A DNA stretch of 64,000 nucleotides, taken from the NCBI GenBank assembly GCA_963678235.1, contig OY782766.1:62001-126000 (forward strand), given 5' to 3'. This DNA is from JABMQB01 sp963678235. GTDB taxonomy: Bacteria > Bacteroidota > Bacteroidia > Bacteroidales > Prolixibacteraceae. The notes beneath the pieces were generated by a model, which did no database searches, had not been told where the DNA came from, and was given only the letters and a program-made list of their open reading frames with translations. Made by a program: the position numbers and the translations under genes. Shown in pieces: positions 58,098 through 64,000 of this stretch; positions within the stretch are counted from its first letter, which is position 1, and each line of letters starts with the position of its first letter.

Positions 58098-59084
58098 TTA
58101 GTAAACAAATTCAATGTTATCTACCCAAAAGACCGATTCGGTTGAACCAATATATTCAATTCCCTGGTAACTTGAGGTAAAATATAAAATCATGTGTGTT
58201 GGCACATCTTCCGGATTCCCCCATCCGGTTTCGGTCATTTGCATCATTTTGCCCTTAGAATTTTTTACATAAACTTTTCCGACCGATGGGATAAGTCCCA
58301 TGGTATTTGGATCATATTGTTCAAGTTTCGAAGCATCGCCATAAAAAACAGGATAGGTAGCGCCATTTACCCATTCAATTTGGCTATCCGAATAAAATTC
58401 CCGCGCGCCTCCAATACGAGTGGCAAATACGTTCCCGTCTTTGTCTTCCATACGTTTTTGCAGGATTACACAAAACTCGGCTTTATCTTCGCCTTCAGCT
58501 TCTGAGATATTGTTTGCAGCTTTTATCCGTGTTTTTCCAACTTGGTATTTATAATCAAATTTAACAGCCTTTGGCTTAAGGTTAAAAGGAATTCCCTGGC
58601 TCACATTTTTAATTGGATCTTTAATTCCATGAACAGGCTCAATCAATTCGCCAAGAAAAAGGGTCCCTGATAGTAACACATCAACTTTGAAACCAATGAG
58701 ATTATCACTCCTTATTTTTGTTTCCAAACGACAACAATAGCCATTTCCCCTTTTTTCGGGAAATACCCTTGTATTCCCAATATCAAACATCATTTTGGTA
58801 AATACGTTTGACGTTCCCCATGGCGAATTTGGGTCTTTTAATTTAAGATTATATGAATCCGATACGGTATCAACTAATCCAACTTCAAACAAATGAATGG
58901 TATCCCCGCTGAGTAATTTCGATTCAACCAGGTTTCTTGCATACCAAAAATCCATTGAACTATAATTTAACTGTCCTTGCTCATCGATCCATTCATTATG
59001 TGCGATTTGCGAAAACAAAGGAAGCTGGCTAAAAATAAAAGCTATGAAAATTGAAAGCTTTAGGGAGGTATTTACTTGGTTCAT
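58098..59084 (-). CDS. Secreted PCMD-type protein (putative carbohydrate metabolism domain)
   Basis: 328 residues with an N-terminal signal (LSIFIAFIFSQLPLFSQ). The core reads WYARNLVESKLLSGDTIHLF, NSPWGTSNVFTKMM, TRVFPEKRGNGYCCRLETKI, then GTLFLGELIEPVHGIKDPIK and GIPFNLKPKAVKFDYKY. FPEKRG.G.c.RLET and fGipf..rP.al.fdYKY match what I recall of PCMD (PF13201) proteins of Bacteroidota, thought to bind or process glycans. Ends 3 bases from the convergent symporter stop. Confidence 0.7.
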   Translation of the reverse strand: MNQVNTSLKLSIFIAFIFSQLPLFSQIAHNEWIDEQGQLNYSSMDFWYARNLVESKLLSGDTIHLFEVGLVDTVSDSYNLKLKDPNSPWGTSNVFTKMMFDIGNTRVFPEKRGNGYCCRLETKIRSDNLIGFKVDVLLSGTLFLGELIEPVHGIKDPIKNVSQGIPFNLKPKAVKFDYKYQVGKTRIKAANNISEAEGEDKAEFCVILQKRMEDKDGNVFATRIGGAREFYSDSQIEWVNGATYPVFYGDASKLEQYDPNTMGLIPSVGKVYVKNSKGKMMQMTETGWGNPEDVPTHMILYFTSSYQGIEYIGSTESVFWVDNIEFVY

Positions 59085-59222
59085 ATAATTTTATCAGTGT
59101 CGTGTTTTAAGTTGAACTGTTTGTTGGCAAATTTAAACGTTTATTACAATGTTGGTATGATAAATTATAAATCCGGAACATGTTTTTTCAAATTAATTTG
59201 ATGGCAGATTTTTAGATAGATT

Positions 59223-59254
59223 TTTGCATGCTCTGATTTTTGGGCTTACTTTTA
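59223..59254 (+). promoter_or_regulatory. Candidate promoter for the YkgJ-like gene
   Basis: TTTG at 59223-59226 and TACTTTTA (TAnnTTTG with last base changed) at 59247-59254, spacer 20 bases, 20 bases before the ATG at 59275. Confidence 0.5.
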
Positions 59255-59274
59255 GCGTGCAAGATTAAAAGCAT

Positions 59275-59919
59275 ATGGAGCACGGAAAATATTCAGAACA
59301 AGATAAAGCCTTTTATTCAGATGGGTATAAACTTGGTTCGTTGGCGGTTGAAAGCGGACTAAAAGATTCGGATATTTTACAAGCAGTGTCTAAGCTATAT
59401 TCCGAGGTTGACGGTTTAATTGATTCTCTGTTGAACTATGCTAAAGCTCAAAAAATTAATGTTGATTGCCAAAAAGGATGTTCGTGGTGTTGCCATCAAC
59501 CAATTTTTGCTTTGTCGCACGAAATTCATTACCTGACAAATTTTATTGCCAATAATTTCGATAAGGATCAGATAAATCAGATTTTAGAAAAAGCGAAAGC
59601 AAAGAATGACGTGGTGGAAAAACTTAGTAGCAGCGAGATGCTAAACTATAAATCACCATGTCCATTATTGATCGATGGAGCCTGTTCTGCGTACGAAGCC
59701 CGCCCGATGGCTTGCAGGATCTATTTATCAATGAGCGTAACCACTTGCAGGAAATTTTATACAGAACCTGAAAAAGAAGATAGCATTGTGAACCTCTTGG
59801 CTTTTCCATTACAAGCCGGGAGGATGATGAATGAGGGTTTCAAAGCAGCATTAAAAACTGGTTCACGCGAAACGGCAGAATTTCGAATCGAGCATGGTTT
59901 ATTATTGGGTTTAAAATAG
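59275..59919 (+). CDS. YkgJ-family cysteine cluster protein
   Basis: 214 residues. The metal-binding cluster is CQKGCSWCCHQPIF (C-x3-C-x2-CC) at about 64-78 and CPLLIDGACSAYEARPMACR further on, then TTCRKFY. This is the YkgJ/FliB zinc- or iron-chelating signature (C..GC..CC........CP.l.dg.C..Y..RP..Cr). Thought to bind an Fe-S cluster or zinc. It stands alone, upstream of the cofactor-like cluster. Confidence 0.88.
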   Translation: MEHGKYSEQDKAFYSDGYKLGSLAVESGLKDSDILQAVSKLYSEVDGLIDSLLNYAKAQKINVDCQKGCSWCCHQPIFALSHEIHYLTNFIANNFDKDQINQILEKAKAKNDVVEKLSSSEMLNYKSPCPLLIDGACSAYEARPMACRIYLSMSVTTCRKFYTEPEKEDSIVNLLAFPLQAGRMMNEGFKAALKTGSRETAEFRIEHGLLLGLK

Positions 59920-60098
59920 CCATAAACAAAAGGGTTTCTTCTCTTAACCTTTAAAAACTTCTTATTATTTATAACACAACCCTTCGCGGTAAAATATCTG
60001 AATATTAGATATCGTGCCTGTGTTAATTGTATTAATATTTATACGCACAAAACCCTTTAAACAATTATTCTTTATTTTCTGAATAAAATTTGGTTTAA

Positions 60099-60130
60099 TT
60101 TTTAAATAGAACATAAGTTCATTATATTTG
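60099..60130 (+). promoter_or_regulatory. Candidate promoter upstream of the NifX/MinD cluster
   Basis: TATATTTG (perfect TAnnTTTG) at 60123-60130, preceded by a T5 run (60099-60103) at the -33 distance, where a TTTG would be expected. 29 bases before the ATG at 60160. The preceding gap (59920-60098) shows nothing else. Confidence 0.55.
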
Positions 60131-60159
60131 CATGATTAAATCATAAAAAACTTCAAGTT

Positions 60160-60429
60160 ATGCCAGGAAAAGATAAAACAGGTCCAATGGGAAACGGATC
60201 ACGAACAGGGAAACGAATGGGGTGGTGTTCAGGTAATTTTGAGCAGGAACCCAGTCTAAATAGAAACTTTGGAAGAGGGAACAGAAGCGCGTTTCGAAAC
60301 ACATATGGTTGGAGGAGTAGGGGCAGGCAATTAAATGTGGAGGTTTCCAATTCTGAAATTGAGCAAATGCGCGATGAGATCAACCGGTTAAAAGACCAAA
60401 TTGAGCTTCTTGAAAACAACAACAAATAA
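60160..60429 (+). CDS. DUF5320-like small protein
   Basis: 89 residues with the signature MPGKDKTGPMGNGSRTGKRMG, a Gly/Arg-rich disordered start, and a C-terminal coiled coil (EIEQMRDEINRLKDQIELLE). DUF5320-like proteins usually precede NifX/NifB-like and MinD-ferredoxin genes. Function unknown, probably a scaffold or regulator of metal-cofactor proteins. Confidence 0.8.
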   Translation: MPGKDKTGPMGNGSRTGKRMGWCSGNFEQEPSLNRNFGRGNRSAFRNTYGWRSRGRQLNVEVSNSEIEQMRDEINRLKDQIELLENNNK

Positions 60430-60441
60430 AACGACACAAAA

Positions 60442-60780
60442 ATGAAAAAGATATTTGCAATACCCGCACTAAACGGGCAATTAACCCAACATTTTGGGCA
60501 CTGCGAGAGTTTCGCATTGGTTGCCACCGAAAATGGAATTATTATCGACGAGGAATGGATTACACCTCCAGTGCATCAACCCGGGGTTTATCCAAAATTC
60601 TTATCGGAACTTGGCGTTCAGGTTGTAATTGCAGGGGGAATGGGACAAAAGGCCCAAGATCTTTTCACACAAAACAATATCCAGGTTTGTGTTGGTGTAG
60701 AACCTGATTCTCCCAAAAATTTGGTTCAAAAATATATGGATGAAGCATTGGTTACAGGGGGTAATCAATGTACACATTAA
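60442..60780 (+). CDS. NifX/NifB-type dinitrogenase cofactor domain protein
   Basis: 112 residues. IFAIPALNGQLTQHFGHCESFALV is the NifX-like opening (a.p..g.....hFg.a..f), then VHQPGVYPKFLSELGVQVVIAGGMGQKAQDLF (shown in part: GVQVVIAGGMG), QVCVGVEPDSPKNLV. This domain carries iron-molybdenum or other metal cofactors or their precursors. No nif structural genes are in the window. It forms part of a run with the two MinD-type ATPases. Confidence 0.88.
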   Translation: MKKIFAIPALNGQLTQHFGHCESFALVATENGIIIDEEWITPPVHQPGVYPKFLSELGVQVVIAGGMGQKAQDLFTQNNIQVCVGVEPDSPKNLVQKYMDEALVTGGNQCTH

Positions 60781-60874
60781 TGGTTTGTGTTCAATAATTA
60801 AGCTTATTGTTTATTCTTAATTATTCAGGACTTACCGGATAATCATTTTAGGGTATTAAATAAAATTTAGTTGG

Positions 60875-61738
60875 ATGATAATTGCAATTGCAAGTGGAAA
60901 AGGAGGGACCGGAAAAACGACTGTTTCAACCAACCTGGCATCTTTTATTAGTTCTTTCCAAAAGGTTGTTTTGGTGGATTTGGACGTGGAGGAGCCTAAT
61001 TCAGGTTTGTTTATTGATGCCGAATTGGTGGGTGAAGAAGATAAATATTCGATGGTTCCGGTCTGGGATGAGAAAAAATGTACGAGCTGCGGCAAGTGCC
61101 AACTACATTGTAATTTTAATGCCATTGTTCAATTGGGAAAAAAAATCATGGTGTTTCCCGAACTTTGCCACAGTTGCTTCGCATGTTCCGAATTATGCCC
61201 TGAAGAAGCTTTGCCAATGGCACCACAAAAATTAGGGACTATAAAACATTTTGAAAACGGCAATCTATCTTTTATTGAAAGTAGAATGAAAGTAGGGCAG
61301 GAGCAATCCACTTCCCTAATTGCGCAGACAAAAGAATATCTCGACAAAAGTTTTGCGGAAGAATCACTTATCCTTTTTGATGCGCCACCGGGCACGTCGT
61401 GTCCGGTAATTGAGACTGTTAAACATGCAGATTATGTTATCCTGGTAACCGAACCAACTCCATTTGGTTTGCACGACCTCAAGCTGGCAGTTGAAACTGT
61501 GAAGCTTCTCGGGAAAGCATTTGGTGTGGTCATTAATCGTTACGGAATAGGTAATAAGGCTGTTGAGGAATATTGTGATGATAATCAAATACCTATAATT
61601 TCCAAAATACCAAACCATCGGGCTGTTGCAAGATTATATTCCGAAGGGAAACTCATTTATAAACAGTTCCCGGAAATTGAAAATGAATTTACGAAGATTG
61701 CGGATGATGTCTTTTATCATAAAAACGTTGTAAGATGA
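60875..61738 (+). CDS. MinD-superfamily ATPase with inserted ferredoxin domain (first)
   Basis: 287 residues. P-loop ASGKGGTGKTTVSTNLASF (residues about 6-24, deviant Walker A with KGGTGKTT), switch region VDLDVEEPNSGLFI. A ferredoxin-like insert with two 4Fe-4S motifs: CTSCGKCQLHC and CHSCFACSELCP (about 69-113). The ATPase resumes with FDAPPGTSCPVIETVKHADYVILV (shown in part: DAPPGTSCPV) and EPTPFGLHDLKL. Related to NBP35/Mrp cluster-loading ATPases. It overlaps the next MinD gene by 4 nt, so the two act together. Confidence 0.9.
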   Translation: MIIAIASGKGGTGKTTVSTNLASFISSFQKVVLVDLDVEEPNSGLFIDAELVGEEDKYSMVPVWDEKKCTSCGKCQLHCNFNAIVQLGKKIMVFPELCHSCFACSELCPEEALPMAPQKLGTIKHFENGNLSFIESRMKVGQEQSTSLIAQTKEYLDKSFAEESLILFDAPPGTSCPVIETVKHADYVILVTEPTPFGLHDLKLAVETVKLLGKAFGVVINRYGIGNKAVEEYCDDNQIPIISKIPNHRAVARLYSEGKLIYKQFPEIENEFTKIADDVFYHKNVVR

Positions 61739-62616
61739 AAGAAATAGTAATCATCTCAGGAAAAGGAGGCACAGGAAAAACCTCCCTTACTTCATCGTTT
61801 ATTCAATTGGAAAAAAACAATGTTGTTGCAATCGATTGTGATGTGGATGCAGCCGATATGCACTTGCTTCTTCATCCTGATTTTAGAAATGAACAGGACT
61901 TTTATAGTGGATATAAGGCGCAAATTAATACCGAATCTTGCATAAAATGTGGGGAATGTGCGCAAAAATGCAGGTTCGGGGCAATTGACTTTAATGGCGG
62001 TGAATTTATGGTAGATAATATTTCTTGTGAAGGATGCGGTTATTGTGCCCGAATTTGTCCGGCAAGTGCCATTGCCATGAAGGATGATATGGTTGGAAAG
62101 ACCTATATCTCGGATATTGGGGATGGATGTAAAATGGTACATGCTGCCTTACATATTGGTGCCGGGAATTCTGGCAAGTTGGTTGCGAAAGTGCGGAAGA
62201 TGGCTCGTGAAATTGCAGAAAATGAACAGAGAGGCCTGATTCTAGTTGATGGGCCTCCGGGTATTGGATGCCCGGTTGTTTCAAGCCTTACCGGAGCCAG
62301 TTTAGTTGTGTTGGTTACCGAACCAACCGTTTCAGGACTTCACGACTTAAAACGGGTGTATGCTTTGGTAAAGAAATTTAATATTCCAAGTGCGTGCATT
62401 ATCAATAAATACGATTTGAATTTTCTTAAAACCAAGGAAATAGAAGAGTTTCTGGAAAATGAAGGAATTACGCATATTTCTAATATTGCCTACCGTGATT
62501 CATTTTCAAAAGCAATAATCGAGGGGAAAACAATTCTGGAATTTGGCGATGGGCAACTTATCGAAAAGATTGAAAACAGCTGGAAGAAAATAAAATTATT
62601 AATAGAAACCATTTAA
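61735..62616 (+). CDS. MinD-superfamily ATPase with inserted ferredoxin domain (second)
   Basis: 293 residues. SGKGGTGKTSLTSSF (deviant Walker A), CDVDAADMHLLLHPDF. Ferredoxin insert CIKCGECAQKCRF and CEGCGYCARICPASAIAM. Then VDGPPGIGCPVVSSLTGAS and EPTVSGLHDLKRVYAL. Close paralogue of the previous gene; the pair probably forms a heterodimer carrying Fe-S clusters. Its start overlaps the upstream stop. Confidence 0.9.
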   Translation: MKEIVIISGKGGTGKTSLTSSFIQLEKNNVVAIDCDVDAADMHLLLHPDFRNEQDFYSGYKAQINTESCIKCGECAQKCRFGAIDFNGGEFMVDNISCEGCGYCARICPASAIAMKDDMVGKTYISDIGDGCKMVHAALHIGAGNSGKLVAKVRKMAREIAENEQRGLILVDGPPGIGCPVVSSLTGASLVVLVTEPTVSGLHDLKRVYALVKKFNIPSACIINKYDLNFLKTKEIEEFLENEGITHISNIAYRDSFSKAIIEGKTILEFGDGQLIEKIENSWKKIKLLIETI

Positions 62617-62626
62617 AAGAGTTCGT

Positions 62627-62977
62627 ATGAAAATTGCATTTACAACGAAAGGAGAAGATTGGGATTCGGCAATTGATCCACGTTTTGGGAGGGCGGAATA
62701 CATTAGCCTGTTCGATGAGGAGAAAAATGAGTTTAGCTGCGTTGATAACAGCGAAATAGCACAACAAGACCATGGGGCTGGACCAATAACCGCTAAAAAG
62801 TTATTTGACCTGGAAGCCGACGTTCTGATCACTGGAAATGGTCCGGGACAAAATGCTGCTAAGGTGTTGGAAAGCGCTCAAATAAAAATATTTGTGGGGG
62901 CAGGCTCCATGACTACCAAACAGGCTTTCGAAGCTTACAAAAATCAAAAACTCGAAGAACTTACAAGTATTAATTAA
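62627..62977 (+). CDS. NifX/NifB-type dinitrogenase cofactor domain protein (second)
   Basis: 116 residues. KIAFTTKGEDWDSAIDPRFG, RAEYISLFDEEKNEF, then QQDHGAGPITAKKLFDLEADVLITGNGPGQNA (shown in part: DHGAGPITAKKL). 'a.t..g..........R.Fg....' and the HGAGi..A..l block are typical of this NifB/NifX domain. Situated 10 bases after the second MinD gene. Confidence 0.88.
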   Translation: MKIAFTTKGEDWDSAIDPRFGRAEYISLFDEEKNEFSCVDNSEIAQQDHGAGPITAKKLFDLEADVLITGNGPGQNAAKVLESAQIKIFVGAGSMTTKQAFEAYKNQKLEELTSIN

Positions 62978-63044
62978 TAGTAAAAAAGGATGGCAATCAA
63001 AGTAATAGCTTTAGTCTTGTCCAAATCCGTCAAAATAAAAAAAT

Positions 63045-64000
63045 ATGAAAGCTGATGTATTGATTATTGGAAGTAGTGCTGCTGGTTTGGTGGCTGCTAC
63101 CACCGGAAAAAGGATTTATCCGGAAAAGGAGTTTGTTGTGGTTTCAATGAATGATAAAACCCTGATCCCATGTGGGATACCATATGTTTTTGGATCTGTT
63201 GGTTGTACCGATAAAAATATTCTTCCGGCTCAAAAAATGTTTGAGTCAAACGGCATAAAATTTATTTATGATGAGGTGTTTAGCATCAATAGAAAAGAAA
63301 AAACAGTTTCCTTAAAAAACGGTGAAGACATTGTTTTTGACAAATTGGTGATCGGGACCGGGTCTTTGCCCTACAAACCGGAATGGCTTCCTGGAGTTGA
63401 TCTGGAAAATGTATTTACCGTTCCGAAGGATAAAAATTATTTGGATGGAATGCAGCAGAAGCTGGAAAGCTGCCAAAAAATAATTGTTATTGGTGCCGGA
63501 TTTATAGGTGTTGAAATCTCAGATGAATTGAAAAAGTGCGGTAAAGAAGTTACCCTGATCGAGAAGCTTCCAAGGATTTTAGGTTTGGCATTTGATGAAG
63601 ACATATCGTCAAGGGTACGAACGATGCTTGACGATCGCGGCGTGCAGGTACTCGCCGGAACTGGTGTAAAAGAAATTAGGGGCAAAGAAAAAGTCAAATC
63701 GGTAGTGCTTGATAACGATAAAACCCTGGATGCCGATGCAGTGATCCTGGCGATGGGCTACCGTCCAAATACAACACTTGCTGCAGCATCGCATATCCCG
63801 ATTAGCAACAAAGGTTTTATTAAAGTGGATGAATACATGCGCACCGACGATACCGATATTTTTGCAATTGGTGATTGTGCCGAGAAACGAGATTTTCTTA
63901 CGCGCCAGCCAAGCGCGGTAATGTTGGCGTCAACAGCTTGTGCCGAAGCCAGGGTAGCCGGAATGAACCTTTTCAAGTTATCGGCCATAAAAACTTTTAG
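63045..64000 (+). CDS. CoA-disulfide reductase / NADH oxidase-like flavoprotein, 3' truncated
   Basis: Starts at ATG 63045 and stays open past the window end (318 codons visible). FAD motif LIIGSSAAGLVAA (G-S-S-A-A-G, a variant of GxGxxG). The redox Cys is C43 in LIPCGIPYVFG, the position used by CoA-disulfide and NADH-oxidase enzymes. NAD motif IVIGAGFIGVEISDEL, and FAIGDCAEKRDFLTR closes the FAD site. It could supply thiol/persulfide chemistry to the neighbouring metal-cofactor proteins. Confidence 0.88.
   Translation, partial: MKADVLIIGSSAAGLVAATTGKRIYPEKEFVVVSMNDKTLIPCGIPYVFGSVGCTDKNILPAQKMFESNGIKFIYDEVFSINRKEKTVSLKNGEDIVFDKLVIGTGSLPYKPEWLPGVDLENVFTVPKDKNYLDGMQQKLESCQKIIVIGAGFIGVEISDELKKCGKEVTLIEKLPRILGLAFDEDISSRVRTMLDDRGVQVLAGTGVKEIRGKEKVKSVVLDNDKTLDADAVILAMGYRPNTTLAAASHIPISNKGFIKVDEYMRTDDTDIFAIGDCAEKRDFLTRQPSAVMLASTACAEARVAGMNLFKLSAIKTF

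Noticed and set aside
1..64000. CRISPR arrays
   Set aside because: No regularly spaced direct repeats were seen; the only repeats are coding units of the fibre gene and the operator dyads.

Overview
The window is AT-rich DNA from a member of the Bacteroidota. Starts lack clear Shine-Dalgarno sequences, and several host genes are preceded by TTTG / TAnnTTTG promoter-like boxes. The host genes (periplasmic binding protein fused to PAS, PCMD-type secreted protein, paired MinD-ferredoxin ATPases with NifX-like proteins) point to an anaerobic or facultative marine or sediment lineage such as Marinilabiliales/Prolixibacteraceae. That placement is inference. About 70% of the window, from base 1 to about 45.62 kb, is the right-hand part of a temperate tailed prophage of siphovirus type. 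The rest is host chromosome with one group II intron at the boundary.

Prophage late region (+ strand, 0-28.5 kb): a truncated glycosyltransferase resembling TET-associated (DNA-base) glycosyltransferases, small and large terminase, portal, a MuF head protein with a C-terminal CdiA-like nuclease-toxin domain, scaffold, decoration protein, lambda gpE-like capsid protein, connector/neck genes, tail tube, a tail chaperone pair joined by a probable -1 frameshift on a T9 run, a 1310-residue tape measure, tail tip, fibres with internal repeats, a permuted NlpC/P60 hydrolase, receptor-binding candidates and a lysis cassette. Two tandem terminators close it.

Prophage early region (- strand, 42.7 down to 28.65 kb): one tightly packed leftward operon with LuxR-type and Cro-like regulators, an SbcC-like ATPase, RecT annealing protein, a metallo-beta-lactamase-fold protein, a SNF2/HARP-like helicase, an ASCH protein, two PD-(D/E)XK nucleases and many small unknowns. 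A 119-nt tRNA-like element with a non-canonical core lies inside it. A CI-like repressor (+) diverges from this operon across a region of TGTA..TACA inverted repeats. Between repressor and attachment site is a lysogeny/cargo segment: a membrane protein, a nested small lipoprotein, a second lipoprotein and two small genes. No integrase is present in the window, so it and attL should lie to the left.

Boundary (45.58-47.56 kb): the prophage ends in the 3' half of a tRNA-Pro(UGG) gene (attR). The tRNA's own terminator follows, and a group II intron with its reverse transcriptase/maturase sits directly after the terminator's T-run.

Host region (47.6-64 kb): zinc polyol dehydrogenase, secreted PQQ-like beta-propeller, NAD-dependent epimerase, SDR, FAD-dependent oxidoreductase, a two-gene cupin/SRPBCC unit, a periplasmic-binding/PAS sensor without kinase, an AlsT symporter, a PCMD-type secreted protein, a YkgJ cysteine-cluster protein, and a cluster (DUF5320-like, NifX-like, two MinD-ferredoxin ATPases, NifX-like, CoA-disulfide-reductase-like flavoprotein) that looks devoted to iron-sulfur or metal-cofactor handling.
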